From the NCBI RefSeq assembly GCF_004193775.1, contig NC_041008.1:12233731-12297730 (forward strand): 64,000 bases of DNA, given 5' to 3'. The position numbers and the translations under genes were made by a program. Every line of letters begins with the position of its first letter. The stretch's first letter is position 1. Below the pieces are notes generated by a model. It saw only the letters and a list, made by a program, of their open reading frames with translations. It was not told the origin of the DNA and ran no database searches. Below, in pieces: positions 47,452 to 59,118 of the stretch. The DNA is from Glycine soja (lineage: Eukaryota > Streptophyta > Magnoliopsida > Fabales > Fabaceae).

Positions 47452-48550
47452 GTTAGTGGCAATTAAATACGAGCTTGAAATCGATAAACTTATTTAATAT
47501 ATTCTTATAATGTTAAGTTTGTTATAAATTGATGTACCAAGATTAAACTTATTATGTTCTAATCATATAAAGCTTATGTGACATTGGTCCACTATTTAGT
47601 GAAATAGCACCCCTTTACATGCAAAAGGTAAGTGTAGACCAAGCAACGCCATCTAGTTAGGAAGAGCAACAACCACTTTTTGGTCCTACAGGTTGCCCTT
47701 TGATATGCACAATTGGAGGCTTTGCATTGTTTGCAGAAGGTTGACTTGCCATTTTGAATACAACATAAAGGATACAATTACCATTAGAGAAAGTCTCCAG
47801 AACAAGAAAATAAAATGTTCTATTACTTAAGTAAATTACACAAATCTCCCATACTATTTTAACATTTATACTAACCTCACTTTAGAGGCGTTCAATGTAA
47901 TGTTTTAAAAAAATTAAAGGGGTGCCAATGTATATTTTTAAATAACTAAAGGGGGTTAATGTAATATATAAGGGGTGTCAATTATATTTTTAAATAATTG
48001 GGGGTTAGTGTAGGAATATATAAAGACACGTGTTTGTGTAATTTCATGAAACTTCAGGGGTGTTAGTATAACTTACTATATTACTTAACAAGGGTAATTG
48101 TTCAATTTCAAAGCCAACTTAGGGTACAATTAGAGGAAGGATATAACAAAAATTTTAAATTTTCAATAACTTTGGAAAGCTATAGGTTACATAGGTTACA
48201 TGCTAATTATAGTTCAAGCATATTTATTTGTTTGTACAAGATGCTATATATAAGTTCTATGAACACCTTTGCATTTCATATAAATGAGAGCAAGTTGATT
48301 CATTTTTATTCTAAAGAATTTTATGTTACATTTCACATCCAATTTTACAAATCCACAATTAAAGGAAAAACTGCACAACAAAAATAAGAGAATAGAATTT
48401 GACATTTGTACTTTATTAGTAACTCACAATATCAAATAAAGTTTAATTAATTAAAGAATACTAACATGGTAAAGTTTAACTATTCTTTTTGGAGGATGAA
48501 AACTAATTTTTTCCTGAGCTTTACTCTTAAGCAGGAAAGTGTGGATACAT
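47452..48550. other. Intergenic DNA with a possible small palindromic element
   Basis: 47825-48085 has TAAATTACACAAATC at the left and a partly inverse block (AATTTCATGAAACTTC, then TTAGTATAACTTAC) at the right, plus three related GGGGGTTAGTGTA-type segments inside. It may be an old MITE, but ends and duplication are unclear. The rest has nothing recognised. Confidence 0.3.
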
Positions 48551-50161
48551 TGTTGGATCAAGTGGCCTCATAATAATTAAAAAGGGGGGTTGAATTAATT
48601 ATTAACGAACCTTTACTAATTAAAAATCTATCCTTCTTAATATTACCAAAAGTAAAAGCAATAATTAAAGTGCACATCGGAAATTAAAAGAGTAGGGAAA
48701 AAGAAGACAAACACAAGAGATTTATACTGGTTCGACAACAACTTGTGCCTACATCCAGTCCCCAAGCGACCTGCGGTCCTTGAGATTTCTTTTCAACCTT
48801 GTAAAAATCCTTTTACAAGCAAAGATCCACAAGAGATGTACCCTCCCTTGTTCTCTTTGAACAACCTAGTGGATGTACCCTCCACTAGAACAGATCCACA
48901 AGAGATGTACCCTCTCTTGTTCTCAGTCACAACAACCCATGTAGATGTACCCTCTACTTGTACCACAAAGGATGTATCCTCCAATGTGTTAAGATAAAGT
49001 TCTCAGGCGGTTAGTCCTTTGAAACTTTGTGAAGGGGGAAACAAAAGAATTCTCAGGCTGTTAGTCCTTTGAAATCTTTTGTTTTAGGGAAAGGAAAAAA
49101 TCAAAAGAATTCTCAGACTGCGTCGTTTTGAATTCTTTGACAAGGGAGAAGGGAGACACAAAAGAATTCAGGCGGTTAGTCCTTTGTTCTTTTGGAAAAG
49201 GGAGAAGAGAGACACAAAAAGAATTCAGGCTGTTAGTCCTTGGCAAATTCTTTTTGGCAAAAGGAGAAGAGAATGAAAAAGATGAATAGCACAAGTTTTG
49301 TTTTCAAGGTTTGGAAACCAGAAAATTTAAGAAAGCTTTTTCAAAGGAAGAAGAAGAAGAAGAAGTTTAAGAAGATGTTCAAAGAGACTCAAAGGTTGTA
49401 AAAGAATATGTGGAAAAGTTGTTTGTAAAGGTTGTAAGTGTTATTGAAATGCAAATCAAGGTCTTGCTTTTATAGACTCTTCATGTCTGGTCAAGAAAAC
49501 CATCAGAAGAGTTATAACCTTTAGAAAAGCTTGAAAACCATGGGAAGAGTTACATCTTTTGATTTCTATTCAAAACTTATCACTGGTAATCGATTACCAA
49601 ATCATTGTAATTGATTACACAAAGCATTTTTGTGAAAAGATATGACTCTTCAAAATTGAATTTGAATTTCAACGTTCAAACACACTGGTAATCGATTACC
49701 AAATCATTGTAATCGATTACACCATTTTGAAATCAATTGGAATGTTGTAAATTCAGTTGAAAGCTTTTTGAAAACAAAACTTGCCACTGGTAATCGATTA
49801 CCAGTAATCGATTACCAGAGAGTAAAAACTCTTTGGTAAAAACTTTTGTGAAAACTTCATGTGCTACTCAATGTTTTGAAAAAAAATTTAGCACTTATCT
49901 TGATTGAGTCTTTTCTTGATTCTTGAATCTTTGAGTCTTGAATCTTGATCTTGATTATTCTTGAATCTTGAATTTTCTTGATGAAACTTTCTCTTGATTC
50001 TTGAATTGTTCTTGACTCAATCTTGAAATCATTATCTTGGGCTTTATGTCATCATCTTTGTTATCATCAAAACAACTTGAATCAATCTTGATTCATCATC
50101 ATGAATCAATGAAGCTTTCTTCTACATACATCAAGATATAGTTGCAAAGAAAGTCAGACAC
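48551..50161 (+). mobile_element. Dispersed LTR-like repeat with TGGTAATCGATTACCA motifs
   Basis: Begins TGTTGGATCAAGTGGCCTCA and contains AAAAAGGGGGGTTGAATTAA, the same start as the piece captured in the Ogre copies. 48800-49250 has several imperfect direct repeats (AAGAGATGTACCCTCCCTTG; AGGCKGTTAGTCCTT). 49585-49815 has four to five copies of TGGTAATCGATTACC or TAATCGATTAC. The right end is placed at GTCAGACA by TG/CA logic only. No coding frame is supported. It could be a solo LTR or a fragment. Confidence 0.5.
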
Positions 50162-50575
50162 TTAAAATGCTCTAGTTGCATTTTATAATTTTTATACTCT
50201 ATTTTTAACCTTTGATACCAAAATAGAGGACGAAAATACCACAATAATTATAGATAAAATGTAGTAGCATTTTATTATGTCTAAACTCAATTTTTAAAAC
50301 ATCAACTCTGTTAATTTAAGATTTATGTCTAAACTTTAATGTTTGTTTTATATCATTATCAATATTTATCAGTGTCATCTTGTGTCGTATAATTTTAACA
50401 AAATTGTCGTGTCTATATCTATAACGACTTAAAAAATGTTTGTGTTTTTCTCTAGCTAAAAATAAAAACTATATCATTAAAACACTAACTTTAAAAGTTG
50501 AAACAAATGCAAGCTTAAGTGATTTTATTTTTAATATCTACATTCTTCCATTCAATAATAAATAAGAGTGGGTAC
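50162..50575. other. AT-rich DNA downstream of the Rab pseudogene
   Basis: No feature recognised. The last Rab exon, which should carry the C-terminal cysteines, would be expected here on the minus strand and was not found. Confidence 0.4.
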
Positions 50576-51551
50576 CTATTCTTGATGGCAGTAGACATGG
50601 CCATGAATGCATCTTCCACATTTGTAGCATCCTTTGCACTTGTTTCCATGAAAGGTATGCCAATTTGATCTGCGAATTCCTAAAAAGAAAAAAAAAGAGG
50701 TGGGTTGAGATGTGCTGGTTGAGAAACATGAACATTATCATTCAAACAACTATAAACAGAAAGTGATGTGTTAAGGGTATACTTTAGCTGTGTCATATGA
50801 GACAACTCTATTTGTTGTCATATCACTCTTGTTTCCAACCAAAAGTTTGTTAACATTGTCACTAGCATAACGGTCAATTTCACTGAGCCATTGCTTCACA
50901 TTATTGAACCTATCTTCATCTATCACATCATAAACAATCTGGAAAAGAAAAAATTAGTGAAAAATGCAATGAGATTGAAATTCCCACAAAGGCAGGGAAC
51001 CTTTTATGTTTAAAATCTTATGCTAAGAAAATCATCACCCACAATAATTCCATGTGCTCCACGATAGTAGCTACTAGTTATTGTCCTAAATCGTTCTTGT
51101 CCAGCAGTATCCCACTACAAAGAACCAATTGTAAACCAAAGTAAGAAAAGATTTGACAATATAATCAAGAATTGTAGAGACTTATAGTCTCATTGTCGAG
51201 GAACATAATAGCTTGAAAAAAAGAATTCTAAAAAATTAATATAGAAATGAACAATAACATAAACCTCAAAGGAAAACAAAATAGACCTACAAAAGATTAA
51301 AACATATATCTCAACCTGACTGAAAGTATAACATTAGCATATAAAAAGACAAAATCAAGCCAAATCATACATACAATCTATAGTTTAATTGTCTTCCCAT
51401 CCTTTTCAACAGTGCGAATTTTCTACACAAAATAACAAAAAATGATAAGTTGAGTTCCAATTTCAAATAAGTTCAAGTTAAAAATGTGTCACATTGTATT
51501 CACAAAATCGACTCCAATAGTGCTTATGTAGCTCTCAATGTATGAATCATC
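50576..51551 (-). pseudogene. Rab1/RABD-type small GTPase pseudogene
   Basis: Five exon-like segments on the minus strand with GT/AG borders: 51551-51504 (DDSYIESYISTIGVDF), 51422-51375 (KIRTVEKDGKTIKL then TAG), 51114-51043 ([20 protein letters not shown]), 50938-50783 ([20 protein letters not shown], with NKSD) and 50679-50576 ([10 protein letters not shown], with ETSAK). The order and intron positions match plant Rab1 genes, which act in ER-to-Golgi transport. Lesions: an in-frame TAG at 51378-51380 where relatives have Gln; no P-loop exon (GDSGVGKS) upstream; no final exon with the prenylated cysteines. Introns are kept, so it is a decayed gene copy and not a retrocopy. Confidence 0.85.
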
Positions 51552-51691
51552 TTGTAACATAACATAGAAATTATCATAACGCTAAAAATTTAAATGACAG
51601 TATTGAGCAGCAATGTACATCTCCATGATGAATTAACATGGAGAGAAAAGGCATTCAGGTTAGAACCTTTCAAAATTATATAATCACACAT

Positions 51692-52020
51692 CACTACTAA
51701 AAAAATGAGTTTTAACATCACCCTATTAACATCGGTTATTTGAAAACCTATGTCGTTAAGCACTTACAACATCGATTTTCAAATAACCGATGTTAAAACA
51801 GAATTTAGTGTAATTTTAACATCGGTTATTTGAAAATCGATGTTGTAAGTGCTTAACGATATCGGTTTTTAAATAACTGATGTTAAAATAATTTAGTTTT
51901 AACATCGGTCTTCAAATAACCGATGTTAAAATCACACTAAATTCAATTTTAACATCGATTATTTGTAAACCGATGTTGTAAGTGCTTAACGACATCGGTT
52001 TTCAAATAATCGATGTTAAT
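51692..52020. mobile_element. End of a CACTA-like transposon with inverted subterminal repeats
   Basis: Starts CACTACTAAAAAAATG and then has about seven alternating copies of AACATCGGTTATTTGAAAA and its inverse, spaced by a CTTACAAC / GTTAAGCACTT linker. CACTA ends and repeated subterminal motifs are features of En/Spm-like elements. The opposite end (inverse CACTA) was not found up to 53600, so this is probably a fragment. It lies where the missing Rab 5' exon could have been. Confidence 0.65.
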
Positions 52021-53191
52021 ATAAATCTTTTTTTAATTATTTATATATTTTTACAAAAAATCATATATTGAGTTATTAATTATATTTTAATTAAAAAAAT
52101 ATAATAATTAATAAACAATAACAAATTCAAGAGGTAAGCATTTAAAAATTAAACTAAAATTTTTTAAGTAATTAAAATATTTGTATATATTAATTTGATT
52201 TATTAAAAATATATGTTAGAGTGGTTTAATTTAAATAATTAAATAATTATAGGTATCTTGTATATTTGTAGGATTTTTTAAAAAATGATATTTTCATTAT
52301 TTTTAAACAATTTTTTTAAAACAAAAATAAAATTATTTTCATGAGACACAAAAATTATGTTTTAAGTCTTTAAATTTAGAGTTAATTATAATCCACATGT
52401 AATTTTTTTTATTAAATTTGTCATTTTTTTAAATTATTTTTAACCTCATTTTTTAATTATGTGAAATTTTTGTTAATAAATTTAATTAAAAAAAATTTAG
52501 GATAGAAGAAACAAAGAAAAAAAATTATATTTAAATAGTGATAAATTTTTTTTGTCAAAAGTTATTTTAATGAAATTTTGGACAAAACTAACCTTGTTTT
52601 AAAGGACGAGTTTACAAGTAACTTAAAAAGTTATTTCTTTTTGAGCAAAAAAATCAATTTTACTACAAGAGGGAGTAGAAAAATTTGTAAGTTTACTCTT
52701 TCCAAAGTTACACGAATTAAATGTATTCACTCCATTTTTATCTTTGATAACTTATTTCTCTCTTTGAAATTTTCCTGTAAGAGGGAGTAGAAAAAACTTG
52801 TTTCTAATTTTGATTAAATAATAGTTTTCAATTTTTGTTCTAAATAAAAAATCATGTATATAGATTGGATACATGTGAGTCCCACGTAAATAGATTATTA
52901 TTGATATGCAAATAGAATTAAGTCTTACTGTCTTCCTTTTATATGCGTGTTATATTAGTTTTAAGTTTTAGTTTAAAATATAAAGAATATTTTGATTTTT
53001 TTTAGAGTAAAGGATTTTTAATTTTATAATTTTTAATGTTTAGTTATAAAAAATAAAAAATAACGAGAAAAACAAAATTGGCGAAAGAATAATAAAAAAA
53101 GGGTGCGATAATGGTGGTTAAAATTAGAATAAAAAAGAAGAAATATTAGGTAATTGGCTTGGGGAGAGAGAGAGAGTAAAAAGAAAAGGAA
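52021..53191. other. AT-rich DNA
   Basis: No gene recognised. Short frames such as 52578-52790 are unrecognised and probably chance. 53155-53190 is GA-rich and may be a leader of the exon-like segment that follows. Confidence 0.4.
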
Positions 53192-53362
53192 ATGATGCAG
53201 CAGCCTCAAGCTCTTCCTCAAGGCGATCCCTGTGAAGGTCACTCACTCTCTTTTCTTTCTATTTGTATTTATGTGTGTGCTAATAATATTGGTTGGTGCA
53301 GAGACGAAGAAGAGCATAAATAACACATTCCTTTCAATGCGCCTTCCCAATTCCTTTCCCTG
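53192..53362 (+). CDS. Possible first two exons of an unidentified host gene
   Basis: ATGATG after a GA-rich leader opens MMQQPQALPQGDPCE (53192-53237, donor GGTCACT). After a 64-bp intron with acceptor GTGCAG comes ETKKSINNTFLSMRLPNSFP (53302-53362, donor GGTACTA). The frame is open across the join and would end in phase 2. I do not recognise the protein. The intron is very short and composition is not decisive, so the call is weak. If real, the gene continues to the right, across the chromovirus insertion. Confidence 0.3.
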
Positions 53363-53654
53363 GTACTAACCGTCTCTCTCTTGGAACATTTTCTTTTTGT
53401 TTTTAATTTTGATTTCATTGCTTAGATCTCCTTCAATTTCAGTTCTGTTTGTTAATTGTTTGTTCTGTTACTCTTTTGTTTGATGATAAGTTTATAACCC
53501 TAACCTAATTTCGCGCTTTGTGACCGATCCATGATTTAGTGTTTCAAAATTTTCAGTTAGATTCTTTAAAGTTGTTGGCTTGTTTAGTTGGTATTGGTAA
53601 AAACATCTAGCTTTGGTTGCAAAAAAACATCAAATTTCATGATGTAATTCTCCC

Positions 53655-54631
53655 TGGGAAGGGACCAGTCACTAGAGCCATGAGCATGAGGCTCCAAGAG
53701 GATTGGGCTAGAGCTGCTGAAGAAGGCCCTAGGGTTCTCATCAACCTCAGGGTAGATTTCTGAGCTCATGGGCCAAGGTTGGGTCCAATTATCTTTGTAC
53801 ATATTAGACTAGGATGTCATTATATTTGGTCCTTGTATTTAGGGCTCCATAATGTAGGTAGGGTATCCTAAAAATATAGGATTTTTTAGCCCTTGTATTT
53901 TAGGGCACCTAGACTAGTTTTTGTATTAGGGGTAGTTTTGTAATTTCACATGCACTAAGTGAATATTTGATGTGTGTTGGGAAATAAAATTTAATTGAAT
54001 TGGTAGAAGCCCAATCCAATTAAATTTTAGAGGGGGGGGGGGTGAGTATTTGCTTACTACACCTCATTGCCACATCATATAGTCACACTTTATGCATGTC
54101 CTTCATGCTTTACATGCCGCATGACACCTAAGCACACTTAGTGGAGAATCTTGGAATTGATCTTGGATTAGTGGACTGAACCATAACTAAAATTCACTAA
54201 TCATAATTAGTGAAATTTTGGCTCCAAAGTTTGGCTCCACAAATTCAATTTCAAATTCAAGTGAAATTTGAATTGAAATTCAAATTTCCCTCCAATTTTG
54301 TGTGACACTTAGGCTATAAATAGAGGTCATGTGTATGCATTTTTCTCAACTTTGATCATTTGAATATTAAACTTCAGATTTCAGAGCTCTTTTAGAGCAC
54401 AATATTTTGTGCTCTTCTCTTCCTCTCCCTTCATTCATCTCCTTCTTCCTCCAAGCTCTTATCCATGACCTCTTATGGTGGTGAGTTTCTTCTAGACTCA
54501 TCTTCTCCTTGAAGTGGCATCTCCTCTCTCTCTTCCTTCTCCATTCCGCTTCCATTCATCTTCCAAGAAGCAAAGGAATTCATTGATGAAGAAGATCCTA
54601 GGCCTACAAGCTCCAATGGAGCTTACATAAT
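53655..54631 (+). repeat. 5' LTR of the chromovirus
   Basis: About 977 bp, homologous to 61112-62075. TATA box TATAAATA at 54315-54322. The first ~110 bp equal the last ~37 codons of the polyprotein, so the LTR includes coding sequence. Differences from the 3' LTR include a 12-bp segment (AAAGTTTGGCTC) present only here, a longer G run and many substitutions. Confidence 0.8.
54315..54322 (+). promoter_or_regulatory. TATA box of the chromovirus 5' LTR
   Basis: TATAAATA, conserved in both LTRs and followed about 30 nt on by the likely transcript start. Motif-based. Confidence 0.55.
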
Positions 54632-54632
54632 G

Positions 54633-54645
54633 TGGTATCAAGAGC
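54633..54645 (+). other. Primer-binding site of the chromovirus
   Basis: TGGTATCAAGAGC follows the 5' LTR by one or two bases. It resembles the initiator-Met-tRNA site TGGTATCAGAGC with one extra A. Confidence 0.6.
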
Positions 54646-56529
54646 ATCTTCATCTAGGTGATGTTCTTTTGCTTCCTCTATCTTTTTGTTCGGTGAATTC
54701 TCTTTAATTCCTTGTTCTTCATCTTATTCTCCATGTATATCCTCCATTGTTTTGTGGTTTGGTGCTGTTTAGAGTAGATTAAATCTTAGATCTACACTTG
54801 TTCTTGCATTTCTATGGTTCAAATTTTGTAGATCTACTCTTGAATCATGTTTTTGTGTTGATTTTAGGTTCTATCATTTTTCACTCATAATATTCTTGTG
54901 CCGAACCTTAGATCTAAATTTTCTTCCAAAATATTGATTAGAAAAAAAAACACAAAAATCTAAGTGTAAATCACTTAATCCATGTTGTCTTAGAGTCATG
55001 TTTAGTCATAGTAATTGTCACATTATGTTCTAAGTTTGTGTTGAATTTTTATTTTGTTTATTGAATTCTAGATACATTTGTTCATGTATTCTTGTCATTC
55101 TTAGCCTATCTTTTGAATTTTGAGTCTAGTTCATGCATGTTATTTAGTTCATAACATGTTCTAAATCAATTCCTAGAAGTAGTCTTTTTGTTGAACTCTT
55201 TTTTTTTTTTATTTTCTAAGTTTCCTACATGATGCCTATGATGAAGTTGAGTTGTGGTGCTGAGTTGTGGCTGGATTTGTGAATCAAATAAGTCTTAAGC
55301 TCTCTTGAATTGTGTTATTCAAGATAATTGAGCATAAGCAAACACAAATTGTAACTATTCAAGCCTTAAGCAACATAAACACTACTCTTAATTTCTAGGT
55401 TGAAATCGCTGGTGCTGGCAGCTTGAACATACGAACTTGTATAAATTACTGGGAATTTGTCACTATGTTTTTTGAGCTGAAATTTTTACTGAATTTTCTA
55501 GACATCTGGAAAAAAATTTATAAAAAAAGAACCAAGCTATTTGGATTAAAGGAAAAAATAATAAAAATCACACAAGTTGGCAGAAAAATCAGTGTTCAGG
55601 AAAAAAAAGTGAAAGAGAAGTGTGCTTGTTGTTTTGGCTCAAAATTTGTTCTCTAATTGGTGCCTATTTTATACCAATCCTAGTTCTGAAATTTCAATTG
55701 AAAATTATTGTGAAAACAGGTGCCAAAACCATAGGTTTCTTGAGTTTTTTTTTTATAGTTTTTCTACTCTACTCTAGAGCCATTCTAGGTTTCTCTTTGA
55801 GTCCTAGCTTGCTTTTATGTGCTTTTCATTGCTTTAATTGTTGAATCATCCTTGAAAATTTGTCTTGTTAAAACTCATTTGGTTTAGCTTTCATCTCATT
55901 TTTTGGTCTTTGGTTATTGCTTGTCTCTTTGTTTCCTTGTTTGTGAGTTGCCATATAGGGAATTGGAAAGGAGGATTGGTGTCATCCCTTGAAGAATTTG
56001 AGTCAAGAAGCAAGGGGCCAACCACCTTAAGAGCTATTGGACTAAGAAGCACTCCAAATTGAGTGAAACACCAAAGAGATAATAGCCACCACAATTGAGG
56101 ACTTTTTTTTGTAATTTTGTAATTGGCAATTTGCTTTGCTTTCAAATTTTGTAACAAAAAGGCCTTTCATTGGAAGTAAGTTGGGAGCCTCCAATAGGTC
56201 ACCCTACTTCCATTGGTGTGTAATAATTTTAGGCAATTTTCCCTTAGGATAGTAAGTGTTTTGTTGGGAACCTTAAATGAGGTCATCCAAACACTTTTAG
56301 GATCTGCCTAGTTTGCATTTCTTGCACTTTAATTTCTTTCTTACTTTCATAGCTTTTTTCCTTTACCCTCCATTGTCAAACCGCCTAGATAGCTTGCCTT
56401 TTACCAATTAGTTTTTACCTTATCTTTCACACCTCTTTTAGTGTTTATTTTGGCTAGTTTCAACCATAGTTTATTTTACCTTTTGTTTTCAAACCCCCAA
56501 CAAGAAAGAACCATAACTTAGGAACCAAC
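54646..56529 (+). other. Long leader of the chromovirus
   Basis: 1.9 kb between primer site and gag with no supported frame. Open frames at 55423-55656, 55620-55844 and 55865-56062 are not recognised. Confidence 0.45.
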
Positions 56530-57990
56530 ATGAGTCTTCATTATTCATTTAGTGTTAATGGTGAGGGTTCTACTCCTAAGGACCCCTTGTATAAGATATT
56601 AGATGAGTTGAGATCCCTTAAGTTGTGGAAAGAAAAACAAAAGAGAAAAGAAAAAGGTAAAAAAAGAGTGGAAGAAATAAGTCAAGATGAAAGAGAGAAA
56701 ATAAGAGAGGAAGAAAGAAGAAAAATAATGAAAGAAATGAAAAGAGAAAAACATGTCTCCTATAATAGTCATGACTCTTGCAAGAGTTTAAGTGAAGAAC
56801 TTAGCGACTATTATAGAGGGCGCCATAGTTCACATACTAAACATCACTCACAAAGAAAAGAAAAGGATAGAAGTCCTCAAGAGGTTAACATTAGCCTCCT
56901 ATATTTCTATGGAAAAGATAATGTTGAGGCCTACATAGATTGGGAAATGAAGGTTGGACAACTCTTTGCTTGCCATCATATTAGCGAAGAGAGAAAAGTT
57001 CCATTGGCTACCCTTAGCTTTCAAGGGTATGCCCTCTATTGGTGGACTTCCCTTGTTAGGGAACGAAGGAATCATGGGGATCCTCCAGTAGAGTATAGGA
57101 ATGATCTTAAGAGTTCCCTTAGGAAGAGGCACATTCCCTCCTACTATGAAAGGGACCTGATGGACAAGCTCCAAAGGCTTAGACAAGGGAGTATGAGTGT
57201 TGAAGAATATAGACAACAAATGAAACTACTCCTTTTAAGAGCTGGACTTAGGGAGGAGGAAAGAACAAGCACAACTAGGTTCCTTAGTGGGCTTATTATG
57301 GAAGTGAGGGACAAGGTTGAACTCCTTCCATATAGGGACCTAGATGAGCTAGTCCAACTTTGTATAAGAGTGGAACAACAACTTAAAAGAAAGTCTTCTT
57401 CAAAATCTAATGGCTCTCACTCTTATCCAAGGAAGGACCAAGCCCATGGAATTTTGGGGGCTGCACCTTCAAAACCTAAGGAAGAAAAGGGTAAAACCAT
57501 AGAGAAATACACCCCTAAGACTAGTTCCCAAGAAAGGACTAGCAACATTAAATGCTTCAAATGTCTTGGGAGAGGTCACATTGCCTCTCAATGCCACACA
57601 AAAAAAATCATGATTATGAGGGGTCAAGACATTTATAGTAGTCAAGAGGAGACTACTTCTTCCCCTTCCTCTAGTGGAAGTGAAGATGATGTAAGGGGTG
57701 AAGAGTCTAGTGAGGAAGTCTACCCCTATGAAGAAGGTGACCTCTTAATGGTTAGAAGGCTCCTTGGAGGTCAATCTTGTGATCTATCTCAATCCCAAAG
57801 AGAGAACATCTTTCATACAAGATGCAAAATTTTAGATAAAACTTGTTCTCTCATTGTGGATAGTGGATCTTGTTGCAATTGTTGTAGCACAATATTAGTT
57901 TACAAGTTGAACCTCACTATCATTCCCCACCCAAAACCTTATAAACTTCAATGGCTCAATGAGCAAGGGGAAATGATAGTTAACAAATAA
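56530..57990 (+). CDS. Chromovirus gag with start of protease
   Basis: Open frame of 486 residues from ATG in the context AACATGA. Residues 1-125 are charged (KEKQKRKEKGKKRVEEIS). About 125-290 is the capsid-type gag region (YFYGKDNVEAYIDWEMKVGQ, YALYWWTSLVRERRN, MSVEEYRQQMKLLLLRAGL). A CCHC zinc knuckle, CFKCLGRGHIASQC, is at about 345. The protease active site appears as IVDSGSCCNCCS at about 445. The frame ends in TAA at 57988-57990 inside protease, probably a CAA-to-TAA change, since similar protein sequence continues for 55 more codons. Gag itself looks intact; gag-pol is cut here. Confidence 0.85.
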   Translation: MSLHYSFSVNGEGSTPKDPLYKILDELRSLKLWKEKQKRKEKGKKRVEEISQDEREKIREEERRKIMKEMKREKHVSYNSHDSCKSLSEELSDYYRGRHSSHTKHHSQRKEKDRSPQEVNISLLYFYGKDNVEAYIDWEMKVGQLFACHHISEERKVPLATLSFQGYALYWWTSLVRERRNHGDPPVEYRNDLKSSLRKRHIPSYYERDLMDKLQRLRQGSMSVEEYRQQMKLLLLRAGLREEERTSTTRFLSGLIMEVRDKVELLPYRDLDELVQLCIRVEQQLKRKSSSKSNGSHSYPRKDQAHGILGAAPSKPKEEKGKTIEKYTPKTSSQERTSNIKCFKCLGRGHIASQCHTKKIMIMRGQDIYSSQEETTSSPSSSGSEDDVRGEESSEEVYPYEEGDLLMVRRLLGGQSCDLSQSQRENIFHTRCKILDKTCSLIVDSGSCCNCCSTILVYKLNLTIIPHPKPYKLQWLNEQGEMIVNK

Positions 57991-58185
57991 GTGAAGGTAC
58001 CTTTCTCCATTGGGACATATAAGGATGAAGTTAATTGCGATATAGTTCCCATGGAGGCAGGACATATTCTTTTAGGAAGGCCGTGACAGTTTGATAGGAA
58101 GATCATTTACAATGGCCTAACTAATGAGATTACCCTCACCCATCTTGGCACTAAATTTGTGTTGCATCCTTAAACACCTTCACAG
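57991..58185 (+). pseudogene. Chromovirus protease remainder
   Basis: Same frame as gag continues (VKVPFSIGTYKDEVNCDIVP, AGHILLGRP) with TGA at 58084-58086, where relatives have Trp, and TAA at 58171-58173. It links gag to the RT frame. Confidence 0.7.
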
Positions 58186-59118
58186 GTGGCCAAAGATCAA
58201 CTAACTATGAAAGATAAGAGGGATGAGGAAGAAAAACTAGAAAAACAAAAGAAAAAGAAGGATAGTAAGGCCTTGTCTTCAAAGGCCAAGGGGGAGGAAA
58301 AAGAGGGAAAGGATTCCTCCAAGAAGATTGTTAAGAAGGAAAATCATTTTGCAACAAAAGGTGATATTAAAATAGCACTCATTCTTAAACAATCTTTCTA
58401 CCTTCTCCTATCAAGGGAAACATCCCTTAGCACTGCCACAATTCCTACATTTGAGAACTTACCCCCAACGGTCCAAGAACTCTTACATGAATTTGGTGAT
58501 ATATTTCCCAAAGAGATACCCCCTGGGCTACCTCCTTTAAGGGGAATAGAACACCAAATAGATTTAGTCCCAGGAGCAAGTCTTCCTAATAGGCCAGCCT
58601 ATAGGACTAACCCTCAGGAGACTAAGGAGATAGAGTCTCAGGTTAAAGAATTGTTGGAGAAGGGCTGGGTCCAAGAGAGCCTAAGCCCATGTGTTGTGCC
58701 AGTGTTGTTGGTGCCCAAAAAGGATGGTACGTGGAGAATGTGTACAGATTGCAGGGCTATCAACAACATCACTGTAAAGTATAGGCACCCCATTCCTAGA
58801 CTTGATGATTTGCTTGATGAGTTGCATGGTGCCAATATCTTTTCAAAAATTGATCTTAAAAGTGGTTATCACCAAATCAGGATGAAAAAGGGTGATAAGT
58901 GTAAAACCTCTTTCAAGACCAAGTTTGGTTTGTATGAATGGCTAGTGATGCCTTTTAGGCTCACTAATGCACCAAGCACCTTTATGAGGCTTATGCATCA
59001 TGTCTTAAAGGATTTCATAGGTAGAATTGTAGTTGTTTATTTTGATGATATTTTATTGTATAGTAGGAGCCTAGATGATCACTTAGGACATCTCAGGCAA
59101 GTTCTTTCATTCCTTTAG
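58186..59118 (+). pseudogene. Chromovirus reverse transcriptase remnant
   Basis: Open stretch of 310 residues after the protease stops. A Lys/Glu-rich linker (residues 1-65) precedes the RT: SLPNRPAYRTNPQETKEIES at about 130, VPKKDGTWRMCTDCRAINN at about 175, FSKIDLKSGYHQIRM at about 215, YEWLVMPF, NAPSTFMRLMHHVLK and the catalytic YFDD at about 284. The catalytic residues are present. It ends in TAG at 59116-59118; similar sequence continues directly (TLYANIEKCTFC). There is no start codon of its own in the element design: it was part of gag-pol. Confidence 0.8.

Noticed and set aside
47825..48085. MITE with terminal repeats near TAAATTACAC
   Set aside because: Inverse blocks are offset from the ends and no target duplication is seen; kept only as a note in the gap entry.
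48743..48997. 84-codon open frame rich in Pro, Thr and Val
   Set aside because: It lies across short direct repeats inside the LTR-like element and mirrors a minus-strand frame; no similarity recognised.
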